From assembly GCA_027382625.1 (NCBI GenBank), contig JAJKFJ010023570.1, positions 94,784-158,783 of the forward strand: a stretch of DNA of 64,000 nucleotides, given 5' to 3'. The DNA comes from Tetmemena sp. SeJ-2015 (Eukaryota; Ciliophora; Spirotrichea; Sporadotrichida; Oxytrichidae). Every line of letters begins with the position of its first letter. Positions within the stretch are counted from its first letter, which is position 1. The position numbers and the translations under genes were made by a program. Below the pieces are notes generated by a model, which saw only the letters and a list, made by a program, of their open reading frames with translations, had not been told where the DNA came from and ran no database searches. Positions 1-12,635 of the stretch are shown here, piece by piece.

Positions 1-29
1 AAGTTAAAGGTAAATTTTAATTAGAGAGC

Positions 30-1672
30 ATGCATTAGCAAATGGACGAAAGTGCAAAAGAGCAAAAGAAGCTAAGACTTAAAATTAATTAGACATAAAA
101 TGAGCTTGAGATGTCTTTGAACAACTTAAATACCCTTTTGAAAAAGCACCAAGTAAACGAACCTTCCCTCTCGAATTCCTAAGCCTCAATCAAAATTAAT
201 ACAAGTTCTTCAAATTTAAGACTTAATAGGAGTAATTAATTGGACAGTTCTTTAGAAAGAGGAAAAAATAAAGTCAAGCAAATTACAGCAAATTCAAATT
301 TTGAAAGTCCTCGCTAAAGCCATTAACAGAGAAATAGCTTTCAAAGGAACAATCACTCAAGGGATAGTTCAATTTAAAGCAATAAAAGTTTGAAGAGTAT
401 AGATAAAAGGAAAATTAGTACACAGAAACAAAGCTTAAGATTAAAAAGTAGCTTAGGTTACTCTCCATCATACAATTTCTTAAAATAATTTTCAGTTAAA
501 TTTAATCATAAAATCTTAACTAGTCTGGAATCTCTATCAAAAGTAGGGGAAGTGAGAAAAGTCTTAATTAAAGCTTAGATAGGCAAAAGCTTAATTTGGG
601 AAAGTCTCCATCTGCGGGATAAAATAGATTCTAGCGCCAATAATAGCTCCTTCAATAACAGAGATCTGGTTCTAAAAGTAAATTAAAAAGAGAAAATAGC
701 GTTAAAAAGAACCAAAGCCCAATGAATGGATAGAGATAAAGTTAAGTTGTATAAGTAAATTCATCTAACAATATGAATAAAGAGCTAAAAAAGATACAGA
801 TGATGCTCAATAGTAAAAGCTTGCATACTGATGATAGCGAGGATGAAAGAACTTCTACTTTTACACTCGGAGAAGAGCGATAAAAAGTTATGATTTATTT
901 TATCAAAAGTATAAACTTCTGCTTACATTCCTTCTAGAAAAGCCAGATTAAGCTCCATACAATTAGAACATCTTGAAGGTATCTCTTGATTCATTCACAT
1001 AAGATTCTTTCATGTAAGATTTGTAATATGGCCAGCTCCATTCAGTTACAAATAGTTCAAGTGCAAAAGATTTAAGAAACTTTTAGGAGAAAAACTTTTA
1101 AAGGTCAAACATTGAAACCTCTCAAATTTTGAATCAATCCATGAACGTTTAGAAGTTTGAATTGAATCAGAATAAAGAAAATTAGCCAATAAGACTGACA
1201 CAGGAATAGCTTCATTGTCATTCTAATTAAAATTAGTAGGTATTAAGAAAGCCGCCTCTGATAGCATCAAGCAGCAAAAGTACAATTGAAAGCTCTAATC
1301 AATTTCAACAAAATTTTGGCTTTAATAAAAACATTAATTGCAGTAATATTAGCATCATACATTATTTAAAAAATATTTTATTTCATAAGTCAACAAGCTG
1401 CAGATTCATTACTAGATAGCAGTAGTATCTTTCATCTGAATACAAGCTCTTTGAGAAAGGATGGAAATAACTTGGGTTCTAATGAGATAAACTCAGCGAA
1501 AAACAGCAATATCACTTATAGTTAAGCGAATTAGTCATAAATTTAGTAAAATGCAACGGCTTAAGCTTCGTAAGCTAATCAATTCAATGTCTCTGATATA
1601 GATTAGAGATACAATAACTTATTAAGCATGCTAAGAACTGCAAAAGCAGGAGGATCGATAAATACAAATTGA
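30..1672 (+). CDS. Q/N/S-rich protein of unknown function
   Basis: I do not recognise this protein. With TAA/TAG read as Gln it is open from the window edge to a TGA at 1670-1672, once four short IESs are removed (476-489, 883-904, 971-983, 1355-1382). The protein is low-complexity: Ser, Asn, Gln and Lys rich, with a charged, possibly coiled N-terminus (MHQQMDESAKEQKKLRLK) and no membrane segment or conserved domain. The ATG at 30 is the first in frame, but the frame stays open upstream to the window edge, so the true start may lie outside. The next gene converges from the - strand about 100 bp downstream. That it is coding is fairly sure, because each pointer excision restores the frame; the function is unknown. 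Confidence 0.6.
476..489 (+). other. IES (14 bp, pointer TTTC)
   Basis: TTTC at 476-479 is repeated at 490-493. Removing one copy plus the spacer moves the reading frame by two bases and joins two open stretches of the Q/N-rich gene. Confidence 0.6.
883..904 (+). other. IES (22 bp, pointer AAAAGT)
   Basis: AAAAGT occurs at 883-888 and 905-910. Excision continues the upstream frame into an open segment that otherwise has no link to it. Confidence 0.6.
971..983 (+). other. IES (13 bp, pointer TCTTGA)
   Basis: TCTTGA at 971-976 is repeated at 984-989. The insert shifts the frame by one and brings in a TGA; excision restores an open frame. It is one of the shortest inserts in the window. Confidence 0.6.
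1355..1382 (+). other. IES (28 bp, pointer TCATA)
   Basis: TCATA at 1355-1359 and 1383-1387 flank an almost pure A/T stretch. Removal links the upstream open frame to the C-terminal open frame that ends at 1672. Confidence 0.6.
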
Positions 1673-1773
1673 TTTAAATAAAAAAAAGCGTTAATCTTTA
1701 TAAAAAAGATAAAAATACTTTACAAAAATTTGGGAGGTTATTAAATCAGAATAAACTTAAATTCTTCTAAAGG

Positions 1774-4700
1774 TCAATAATTAGTACGATTTTCTTGTAC
1801 TCCAGGAGTGAAAAAGCCGCTCATCATACTTGAGTTTAGAGCACCTCCACCTCTCTTAGATAATATAGAATTAGGTCTTTAAACGCCCCTCACTTAACTT
1901 TAAATATAATGAATTGTGCTTATATTTATATTTTTTTGAAACTTCCGTTCAGTTAAAAGCTAGAGAATGAAAGTGCCGAAACAATTTTGAAATTACTTGC
2001 TTGCGATTAATTTGTGGTAGAGTGGTTAGGATTATGGTAAATTTAAGTCACTTAAGTTTGTTGAATTTCCTTTTGATTTTATTTCTCTTTGTCTCTCTCT
2101 TTGATAATTAAATTTAAAGGATAGCGAGTGCTTGATGTTCTAAGTTTTGCACGATTTATAGCTATTTGAGTAGCAGGCTCTCGTTGAGAGTGAGTGTTAT
2201 TTGAAGAATTGAAGATAAAACTTTTAGACCCATCATAACCGAGCCTAATTTAATTCAATTTAATATATTGAGCTAGCTGCTGTTACCATTTTTAAGTATT
2301 GTACTATCTTGTGGTACATATTTTAAAGCCCTCATTTGCTATAGTTGAATTTCATTTGCATTCAGAGGCATGGAAGAAATTTGTGAGCTATTATTCGAGG
2401 CAGGCGTTTTCAAATGATTTATATTCCTATGATGATCAGAGCGCCTTCCATCATCTCTACTCAACAGCTCGCTTCTATTCTAGAGATATGGTTCTTAATT
2501 TACAATCATTCCGATGTCTATATTGCTATAGCTTTGTATTTCTCTGACTGAAAATATCTTCTATTTTTCTCTCATGCCAGATTGAAATATTTCAGAAATC
2601 CTGCCTTGAGAGGACTATCTATTTCTTTGTTGCAAGAATTTGCTGATTAAAATGCCTTCATTTTGAAGGAGGTTCTCATTCTAATCCAATTAGGGTGCTT
2701 TTTGCATTTAAGACATGTTTTTAAGCTGCTATATTTTTGAGGAGTGAATAGGAATAATATTCTAACTAGCAATCTCTCGGTTAGAATTCAAGAACTGAAC
2801 TTGGCCACCACTACTTGAATTTAAGACGTAGGTACTTGAACTTATTTACTCTTGAGATAGCTACTATTTTGATGTCTACTGAGTATTTAGTCTTGTGTGC
2901 TGATGATTCGGTGTCTTACTAGTTCGTCTCATTGTAAAGTTAGAACCTTGCTTGTTTTCTTTAATCTTAGTGCTCTAGATAATTAAAAACTTAGATGTAG
3001 TCGAAAATCAAGGATTGATCTTATCCTTCTTAAAATTTAGAGTAATCTTTTTCTATATTTTCAACTTCCACCTCTTGGCTTTAGTTTTAGAAATAGTCCT
3101 GCAAAAAATAAATACAAACTGATCCCTTTTAACTGATCTCTTTATTCCAGAATCGATCCTCCCTCTGAGGGAGAATTTACCTGATAAGCGTTATTTTCTC
3201 TCACTTCGTTTCCTACTACATTAAATAGCTAATAATTTTAATTTAAATAAAGAATTCACTTATTAAAATATTAAAATACAATAGAGATGTTTGCCTATTC
3301 CATTGAACAAAAATAGATAATCAAAGCTTTTTATTGGAGTGACAACTTCTCTTATGTTAAAAGGATTTACCTTTTGTTATATAGTCTTCTGAATGTGCTC
3401 CTTATAAGTAGAGAGTCTTTGATATTGACTAACACTTTTAGTGACACTATTGTTGAGAGAATTTTACTTCGTGGAATTGGCGAAACCTTGAACAGGTCCG
3501 AGTACAGCATTTGCAGAAGATTCTCTGAGAGTAAGACTATCGTTGAAATTATCTTCCATCTGACTGTAACTTCTATATTTTCATGCTATGATGCTTCTAA
3601 TTATCTTTTGTAGGATTTTAGAAGGCCTCTGATTCTAAGTTACGGAGATGCAAGTCTGCGTTTAGCGGTTGAGACTTCTTAGGTGAATTTTTAGTTGTTT
3701 AAGACTAGCCATTTCCACCGTTCTTTGTAAAATATGAACATCTTAAAATTCTAAAGGAGCAAACTTGAATTTGAAGGAACTAGTGGAGAGAGTGACGCGT
3801 CTTAAACTTGCTTTTCTTGCAAAGAATCGTAGTAGTTTATGATCTCCGCTGTCAAAGGTCTAATTTTGTTCTAGCTCTATTGTTGCTGCAGTAAATAAGT
3901 ATAATATAAAATTGAAAATCATCTTCATTCGCATCTCTTTAATCTTGAGCAAGCCTCCTTTACTCTCTGAGTATGGATTCTTACTCGATCAGCTTTTACA
4001 ATTTTTTCTCTCTTTATCTGGTATCTAAACTCCCATTAAATGTCATTTTCTTCTTGTCAGCTCTTCTATTGACACTAATATTTCTTTTCACAGTTGCATA
4101 AGATTTCTGAGGCTTTGGTAATACCTACCTTCTCTGATTGTTAACAAAAGCTGCATAAAAATAAATTTCCATTCTCATCCTAATATAATTCTTATTACAC
4201 ACTAGATTGTAAAGAATCCTTTTTTAATCAGTAATAGAAACTCATCTACTTTCGGTAAGAGTATCTCTCTTATTTTAATTATATTTTACAGTTATCATAT
4301 GCTAGGATTTCTTTAATTTTCGTACTGATTCATCACCTAAAGCGGCTTAAAATCCTAAAACACTCCCCTAAACTGTACCAGAATAAAGTTCAAATGAAGG
4401 ATCCTTAGCAGTTGGGCTATTTTATCCCATCTCGTTCAAATTCTAGCCTTTGATATAATCTTTGGCGTGTACGCTTGAGTTTGAATGAACAGAGGATCTT
4501 TTCTCTGCTTTTTTGGATACTGTCTTATTAGGGCTAGCTACTTATGCATTCTACTAAGGTTAAGGAAAGTAATTTCCATAGTTAAACCCATTTGAAGATT
4601 GAAATTGGTTATCTTTAATTGCAATAATAGATGGATTTACAAATTAATCTTTGTTCTATCTTTACTCTTCTATTATAGTTGCATTCTTGCTTTAAAAGCC

Positions 4701-7310
4701 ATTTTATAGTCCAATTTAGTCATTTTCAGCTCTGAATTTAAAAGAACCTTGTCTTATAGAAGCTGCCAAATTTTAACTTAAGAGATATTTAGGAGTTTCC
4801 AGAAAGCCATCTCTCTCCACTCCAGCAAGTGTTGTATTCTAGTTATTAAATAGGTTGTCATTAGAACTTTGAGACTCCATATTTGATTGATATGCTATAG
4901 CCCCATTATTGTTTTGAGTGCTGAAATTTTACGTATGGTAAGAACCTGGAGTTTAATCCATAACTTTTTTCGAATCTTGGGCTAAAGGAGTTTAATTTAC
5001 TTGAGTCACTTTGAAAAATTAATTGGGTTAGGATTAGCTTTAGTGAGCAATAGCAAGGTTGTTCCCATGAATTTTACTCATAACTCTTGTAGTGGGAGTC
5101 TTAGAATTGGAGGGATTATTCTAGTTCCTGGTTAGAGATGCATCTTTCTATGATAAATAGAAATGAGAATTATGAATGATTAGTCATTACTGTTATTGAT
5201 GTTGAAAGAGATTAGAGTTTGCTTCAAAAATTGATTATTGAACTTCTAAGAGGAAGCCCGCTTCTTAAGAATACTTTCTCTATTTTTGTATATGACATTA
5301 GATTGACTCTTTGAAGTTGACTCAGGTATTTCATTTAACTGAATTCTGTTTGGGTCGCCGAATAACTAAGATTCAATAAGAACTTAAAAATAGATTTCCT
5401 CTTGGTCTTTGCAATACTTTCATTGAGAGTTCTTCCTAGAGCATTTGGGGTTTGACTTCTGCTTAAAATAAGTTACTCCTCTTTCCAGCTTGAAACTTTA
5501 TTGTTCTTAGAATTACTAGGTTACTGAATACCAGGTGAACTATGTTTTGATCTCCACTTATCCTCAGGAGATGACTCTCTGTGAGTCAATGATCTTCTTA
5601 GCTCGTACTTTGTATTCATCTAAAGAGCGTTTTATTTTAGCGAGGGCTTTAACTTCTTTGGCTTTTTAAGTTCTAACTATTTTTATCACGATCAGATATC
5701 TGTGGCCCTTCATCATCGCTCTCATTTATTACCATGTAATAAGAACAATAAATTTTGCTTATATATGTAGTTGTGAGTGTTGTTGTCTATCATTTGTATA
5801 TCAGCTATTTCACCTTCTCCGGCGAGATATTCTGTTCCATGAGATTAGTTTATAATCATCAACGAGTCATTTATTGCCAGCTGGCCTTTTTTATTACTTC
5901 AATAATTGTTCTTATTAAAGTGAGACTGCATAGTGAAAATGTTAAATATTTATTATATAAGTGTGCTAGATCTTCAGCATGGCCACTATCAAAAGACTCC
6001 CCTGTTTCTTCCCTAATATGCTCCAGTAAGGCTGCATCAGCTATTATATTTATTCCATCTTTAAATTAATCTTAGTTCTAGATATAGATATCACTTTCTT
6101 AATGACCTTTTTCATCTATATTTACAAATAAATTCAAAGATGCATATTATCTGCTTTGCAAAATAAATTATAAATTCTGCTACATTTACTAAAAATTTTC
6201 CTATTGTCGAATTTTGTTGGCCCTTTGGGTCACTATTTTAAGGCATAAATTATTTTTAGCTAGCTTGCTATGACTTTTTGCTAATCAGTATGTTCTTCTT
6301 TTACTTCGACGTGCTAGCATTCTTTCACCTTATTATCAATTTTGTAGAGTCACAATTTAAGGAATAAAAGCTCAAGAGTAGAAGTTTTTCTTTAGTAAGC
6401 TTGAGTTTGATTGATAATTTCTGTGTCCTCTCCCATCCCATGGCCTTCAAGTGGAAACATTGGAGTTTCATAAACACTGCTTGAGTTAAGAATTATTTTT
6501 CCTGGATTTTAAATCTTCATATTTTCATCTTGCTCATCTAGATTGGACTGATGAAGTATTTTATTTTGATCTTGCTTTGTAACTTTTCCTTTCTTTAAAA
6601 CAAATTTACTTTTCTTAGTGTCAAGTATTTTTTGACTTGTGCATTTGGAAGCTTGGGAACCATGCCTACACTCCTCCTCCTAAGCTACTGTTAGCTTTCC
6701 TCTATGAAAAATAATGCACATGTGCTAATTTATATCAGATTGAATTACTAACTGTCCTTCAGTTCTAATGAATCTTGCTGAGAAGTCTATTGCTAAACTA
6801 GCTGTATCTCAAACGTTTTAACTTGCAAAGGCTCAGCCACACTCTACTTATCGAATGAGAGATCTTGACTAAGTATCATATAGTTGTTTGGAGATTAGGC
6901 TCTCGAAAGAGAAGGCGACCTTGCTACTTAAAATAATTTTAGAATTGAATTATGCTTTCAATTCTTAAAGTTACACTTTTCTCTCCTGCTTAATTTAATC
7001 CTGGATCAAATTACCCTTATGATTTTAGAATTCTTTTACTGATGGTCTTTTTCGTTTTGAGGTGGAAACTATCCATAGTGGTTTCCCTCCTTGCTAAGTC
7101 CTTGGTCTTTTTAAGACTTATTTCTCTTATCCTCATTCAATTAGCTTCTTTGGAAATTTCCAGCTTTTCTTTCTAAACTTGTTATTGGAACAAAAAAGTT
7201 TTATTTAAATTAAGTAAAGTTTATTGATCTGATAACTACGCTGCGATATAGGGGTTATTAGAAGTTGTCAAGTCTGAAATATCTGTATAAATAGGTTGCC
7301 AATGTATAAA
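1774..7310 (-). CDS. large Q/N/S-rich protein of unknown function (3' block)
   Basis: The minus strand is coding over most of this stretch with TAA/TAG as Gln; the last frame ends at a TGA whose complement is 1774-1776. The frame shifts many times, consistent with several IESs. One is clear at 5369-5391 (minus-strand pointer AATCT), and its removal joins two open frames. The protein is rich in Gln, Asn and Ser, with basic patches and no recognisable domain; the C-terminus is Gly/Ser/Thr rich. An ATG near 5734 could start a separate gene, or the block may continue the one at 7780-12443. Between 7310 and 7780 the DNA is AT-rich without clear coding and may be a long IES or an intergenic gap. 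Limits and gene number are uncertain. Confidence 0.5.
5369..5391 (-). other. IES (23 bp, pointer AATCT on the minus strand)
   Basis: On the + strand AGATT occurs at 5369-5373 and 5392-5396. Excision fuses two minus-strand open frames of the Q/N-rich protein. Confidence 0.55.
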
Positions 7311-7779
7311 GCATTTATATTTAATTATTGATTTACAGATAATGTCCAAGTGAATTTGAGAATTTATGTTTGTAAGTTATTTTAAAATATCATTTTTTGA
7401 ATTTTTCAAATCATGAAAGATTGGAGTTGATTAGCTTTTATAATTATTCTACAAAATGTAAATAAAATCATTAATAAGAATTATTATTAAATTTGAATTT
7501 CTTTGTTCTAATATAGGTTTGAAAATCTTAAAAATATTTATTTAGAATACCTTACATCTAAATACCATCTCAACTCTATACTATTGGCAAGGGCTGAAAA
7601 AGGAAAAAATAAAACTCTCATTTAATTGCTCATAATCATGATTCCTATCTTTAAATTATCTTTGAACTTATACAATATAATAAAGTCGCAAAATATAATT
7701 TGTTAATGTATATTCTAGATCGATTATACTAAATGAGTTCCTTAAATATGATAAGCTAAATGTTAATCTAAAGCAAATT

Positions 7780-10700
7780 ACACATTTAAAGTGTCACTTT
7801 CCACTCTTTAGAATTATCTGAGATTTACAGCAGACGTCTAATGTCCATTACTGGCTGAATTTGGAGAATTTAATGTTTCGTTAAGTTTATTATTGGAAAA
7901 TTCTTCATCATTTTGAATTGACGCATCCTTTTTCAAATTCATAGCTGAATTAGCACCTTTTGGAGCTTGATTGCGCTTTTCATCAATATATTCTACATTA
8001 GCAAGTCCATATAAAATATTTATAGATTCATTATAATATTGGTTGTAGTGAAGATTTTAATTATTGCGTTATCAAAAAAAATTTTAGGAAAGTTTAATAA
8101 TTAAAACATATTCAAATCATGATAAAATATTAATTTTTTTATTTATTAAAAGAATAAAAGCTAATTATTTAATGATTTGCTGAATGAATAAAATCAATTT
8201 CCTTCTGAATTTACAAATATTGACATTTGAATTTTTCCTTTGTTCCCTAATATGAGGAAGTGCTGAAAAGGGTCTGTATTCGTCTTTTTGAAAACTTTGC
8301 TCGGATCCTCTTCGCTGACTCTGATGCTGTATATTGAGAGAATTGATATGCATTAAATTCCTAAGGTTCTAATTGTTTTCCTTGTCTTGTGACAGCATTT
8401 GCTGATTTGTAAAATTTAAAGCTTAATCTTGCAACTTAGGGGAGAAAGATCTAAAGCTACTCTCTGAGCCCAATCTGTTTGAGCTTCCTCCTCGCATGTT
8501 CTAGATATTTTAGCTAGACCCATAATAGATATATAAACTAATATCATAACCTTACTTATAACTTATAAATATGGCCCTCTGTTGAAATATTTTTGTAATT
8601 TTTGCTGAGTTTTTTGAAAACTGTGTACGTGGTAAGATTTTCAGATCTTTTTTCTGATTTGCTGCCGTCTGATCCAATGTAGTAAGTGAACTGCTCATTT
8701 TTGGAAGGTTGGTTTCCTTGCAAAACTAAAGGTCCTTCCATTTTCAACATATGAACTTAATCTTCAATAAAAGTAATTTATTGTGACAATTATAATTTTT
8801 TTCAATCCATCCTCCAGCAGTTTGATTTTAGTTCTAATTATTGTTATACTGAGGTTTGTTTCTTATATTTTCAGCACTTGAGCCCCTTCTTCTCTTTAAT
8901 GGCAGCTCTCGAACAATTTTACCAGCCCTTAGGCTCTCATCACATTGAAAAACTGAAACATGAGCTCCTTCTCAAACTTAGCTTTTGCTATCTAAAAGAA
9001 TAATATATTTCATCTTATAATCAACATTCTTGCCAAGTTTCCTCTATGGGAGAGGTTAATTTTAATATAATTTTAATAAATAAGTCTTAAGGTCTTATAT
9101 TGGATTGGAGATGCCCCATACATTTATCTTTAAGAATTATTAAATGGCTTCCGGCTGGTTTCTATCGTAATTCATCCAACTTCATCTTTTGCTTAAACTG
9201 CATTTTCATCTCCCTAAAAAGTTAGACCTCTTTGCCTGTGATGTCAAATATGTCTCTCCCATCTCTCAGTTACATCAAGATAGAATTATCCTAATTCAAC
9301 AAAACCTAGGTGTCTATTCTATAACTCTAAGTAATATTTTTATAATCCATCAGAACTAATATAGAATTTATTGCTTTCATTTTAATCTTCAAATAAAAGT
9401 AACATTGCTCTCTTTTCTCTTTATCAAATTATTTTAGTTAGTTAGGATAGGCTAAGAGTTTTTCTTGTTCTATAATTAGTGCTGACCCTAAATGCCTCCT
9501 AGCACAGGGTTATAGGTTGGCTGCAGTTATTTCCTGTCACTCTCAGTTTGCATTTGATAATTCTAATTTTGGCCCTAGCTTCCTAAAGATGTCAAAATAA
9601 TTTAATTTCATTTATTAGGGCAGAATTTAAACTTCTGGGAACTGGTGAATCTCATTCTTTTAGTTTTCGAGTTGAAATGGCAAAAACTTATCTAACTTAA
9701 AAATATTGGGAGATTAAAACTATTTATGCTGATTGTTGTTGAAAGGAGAGGGTTTTCCAAGACTTTAAGGAGGACTTTAATTCATATTCATACTGCCAGC
9801 TCCAAAAATATGACTCATTCTACTCATACTTAATTTTATTTTCTAGCATAAATAAGTTGACGAAGCATAATTAATTGAGTAGCATTTTAGTCGTATCGTT
9901 AAGAGACCAAGGGGGAAACCATCTCAGATGTTTGGGATATATCAACTTGAGAAGATCTTTGAATCATATGATCCCTTTCCATTGAAGAGTAGGTGTGATT
10001 CAAATTTTGCGACTGCTGATTGAAAAATTTACTCCTTGTTTGATTATTCCGATCTGATCTATCTTCTTGGCCAGGCATAAAATAGTACCCAGCATTTTAA
10101 GAAATAAAGAATTTAATTTAATTTTGCATTTTAGAGATCCTAATTTTATAAACTTTTTCTTGTTGCAGGCTGATTAGACTAATTTAGCATACTTTACTCA
10201 TTTGAAAAACTTTAGCCTTTGACTTCGAATTATTGATACTAATTAAGAGTTCCACTCTATCTCATATTTTGAAATTATCTATGCTCTAATGATTGATATG
10301 TCTGCCCGATTAGGTGTTTTTACAAGTTCTATACAATTTCAGTGGGAACATTTATTCACTTACTGTTAGGTTTGATGTGTGTATTTAAGTTTAGGCTTGC
10401 TAGCTCAAGGCTGAAGTATTTTAGTAAAATCTTTCACTTGTTCTATGCTTGGCAGATCTTCTGCCACTTTGAATTGCTCTCTCAGCACTTTGATTAAGAG
10501 TATTTTTATTGGTTGCACTACTTGTATCTACATAAATAATTCGAATAATTCATAACTTACAGCTCTAATCTATATTTTAAATACTCTCTTTGCTCTTTAC
10601 TTTGATGTTAATATTAGATATCGAAGAAATAGGTTCATTCATAGCCAAATTTTTAGGTGAAGATGGTTAGCCAGAGGAGTTTATTAGTTTCTCAGTCTAG

Positions 10701-12443
10701 TGAGAAGCGTACATCTCAGTTTGAAATCAACTTAGCATTTGGTTTTATTCTATCACTTTGCTTTGATAATCAAGAGATAGTTACTAGATTTCTATAAAAT
10801 TTTCTGTCCTTTGACTATTAGAATCCTTTTAGGTTCCTCTCTTTTGCAATTACAAGTCTTCATGCTCTTGTTTCGGGAGGTAGGCGTTCTAATTGAATGA
10901 GATATAATGCTAACAAATAAATGGTTTTGTTAATTATAATTAAGCTCTGGATTGCTTAAGAAGTTCTCTCCTGATATGGTTTAAGGTTACTCTTGCTAGT
11001 TGATTTAAGTGTTGAGGTTTAGTTTTTAAATAACTTGTAGTTATCTCTGCATCTATTGACTGCTTTGCAATTTGCTAAATTCTTTTATCTGCTAATGAAT
11101 TGATGAAGTCCCCTCTTTTGAAGTTGTAGCATGATCGATCATCATCATTAAACTTGAATTATTATGTATAAGCGCACTACTATATAAATTAAAAGATAAA
11201 ATGTAATAAATATAAGCGTCTGCACCTTATATTATAATTTTTTGAATTAATATTATACATTTATCGTTTTATTTTTGAAATTGTAAAAGCTTATATCTAA
11301 CGAATTTTAATAAGTAATGGGAATTAAAAAATAATAAATAGGTACATTAGGGACTCAATCATTTAGAATATATAACTGTGAGCCTTAATACAATAAGTTG
11401 ATTAATAACTCAAAATTATATAATATAAAGACATCTGTAATATTACTTACATCACGTTAAAATTTTAGAATGGAGAATTTTCCCTCATATATTCCTACGC
11501 CCACTTATTAAATTTCTATCTTAATAATTCCCAGGACCGCCCACCACCCTCGGCGTGCAAAAAACCTAAAGAAAGCAAAGTTAGGATTTAAAATAATTAC
11601 ATAATTTTTGACTTGCTCCATGTTTTTCAGAATAATTATCTTAATTTTTATATTTGCGGAACTCCATACTACATCGCTCCTGAAATATTTTTCGTTTTTA
11701 ATTTTCTTGAGTTGATCTCTAAAAAATATATTTTTAAATAAAAGAAGGATATTTACTTACCTATTTTGTAGTTGTCTTGCAGGTTTTGGGTGGTGGGTGG
11801 GCTTGGAATTATTAAAATTGAAAATTAATGAGTAGGGCCAATAGGGGCATAGAGTGTGGAAAAAACTCCATATCTAATTTTTTAATCTGATGTTAGTTAT
11901 ATATAGTTAATCTGTATATTTAAATTATCCTCTACTAATCTCTTTAATTATTTTTTTACTGGCTGTTATACGATTACTAGCCTGAATACCCCTTAGGGGA
12001 ATCGTTAATTAACTCATTACTTATTCGTTAACTAATCAAAAGTTGATTAAATTTCTACAATTTCAAAAATCAAACGATAAATGTATAATATTAGATTTTA
12101 AATGAAGATTACAAAAGAGTGAAATCATTGATTTGTTTAAAATATATTGCTGCATTTTTAAATTTCTAGGGAAATATTGATCATAATTTTAAGTATAATT
12201 TATTTAACTTGGTTCATTTGCAGAAGTATTTGCAACTTCATTTAGATTAATTTCTCTTGGGTTGAAAGTTATTTGCTCCTTCTCTTTCCTACAAACGATA
12301 TAATTTAATATTTACACCATATCAGAAAATCAGTAAATCTAAAAACGATCTTACAAGTGACTCTGCATGTTTTAAGCATGCATTATCTTCTAATGAGGAC
12401 TTATTTGATCGGCTTAGCTTCTTTAAGCCATTTCTCTATTCAT
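7780..12443 (-). CDS. large Q/N-rich protein of unknown function (5' block)
   Basis: Minus-strand open frames with TAA/TAG as Gln run from an ATG at 12441-12443 (MNREMAQRSQADQISPHQK) to about 7780. A second in-frame start cluster (MMMID) lies at 11148. Between these two coding pieces lies the 846-bp foldback element, so if the upstream piece belongs to the same gene the element sits in an IES. The IES at 8763-8800 (pointer ATTGAA) is well supported by frame restoration, and another of roughly 150 bp lies near 8040-8200. The protein is Gln/Asn/Ser rich with charged stretches and no domain I recognise. It may be continuous with the block at 1774-7310, which would make one very large gene. Confidence 0.5.
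8763..8800 (-). other. IES (38 bp, pointer ATTGAA on the minus strand)
   Basis: TTCAAT at 8763-8768 and 8801-8806 (+ strand) bracket an A/T-rich insert. Removal gives a continuous minus-strand frame across the junction. Confidence 0.6.
11248..11565 (+). repeat. left inverted arm of the foldback element
   Basis: Imperfect inverted copy of 11775-12093. It is best conserved at the outer end (11248-11285) and at 11522-11550. Confidence 0.65.
11562..11692 (+). pseudogene. protein-kinase activation-segment fragment
   Basis: In the loop of the foldback element the + strand reads ICGTPYYIAPEIF at 11652-11690. This is the activation-loop end and APE motif of Ser/Thr kinases (GTPxYxAPE). In the same frame upstream it reads KPKESKVRI at 11562-11588 and a hydrophobic stretch where the DFG motif would be expected, but DFG itself is not intact (FDLLHVF). 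ATTT at 11586-11589 and 11604-11607 could be pointers of an 18-bp in-frame IES. No other kinase subdomain was found nearby. It could be an isolated MDS of a kinase gene whose other parts lie elsewhere, or a decayed captured fragment. The kinase identity of the APE segment is quite sure; its status is not. Confidence 0.6.
11775..12093 (-). repeat. right inverted arm of the foldback element
   Basis: Imperfect inverted copy of 11248-11565. The G-rich inner block (GGGTGGTGGGTGGGC) complements the C-rich block of the left arm. Confidence 0.65.
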
Positions 12444-12635
12444 GTTTTTATTTCTTATCCTTTAGAATTTATTTCTTATTTCAATTAAAAATCAAATATC
12501 AATATGCAAATTTAGATGTTTTAAAAACTTTTCTTCTAAAATAAGCAAACTATGTATGAGAAATGATCTCATTATTTTTTGGTGAATTTTCTTTAATTTG
12601 GAGTAATATAATAGCAGCATAATATATTTTTGTTA

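Larger units (their letters stand above)
11248..12093. mobile_element. foldback element with long terminal inverted repeats
   Basis: Two imperfect inverted arms of about 318 bp (11248-11565 and 11775-12093) enclose a loop of about 209 bp. The outermost ~38 bp are nearly identical in inverted orientation, beginning TAATATTATACATTTATCG. A second conserved stretch near the inner ends contains a C-rich block (CCGCCCACCACCC at 11537-11549), matched by the complement at 11788-11802. The distances of the inner blocks from the two ends agree (about 274 and 280 bp), which supports full-length arms. The palindromic TAATATTA at each end could be, or contain, the target-site duplication. There is no transposase frame, so it would be non-autonomous. 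It probably lies within an IES of the Q/N-rich gene. Confidence 0.65.

Noticed and set aside
10860..10900. Cys-rich MKTCNCKRE as a tesmin-type CXC domain
   Set aside because: Only the first two cysteines are present; the rest of the CXC consensus is missing.
11773..11813. G-rich block GGGTGGTGGGTGGG as a possible telomere or G-quadruplex control site
   Set aside because: It is explained by pairing with the C-rich block at 11522-11550 as part of the inverted arms.
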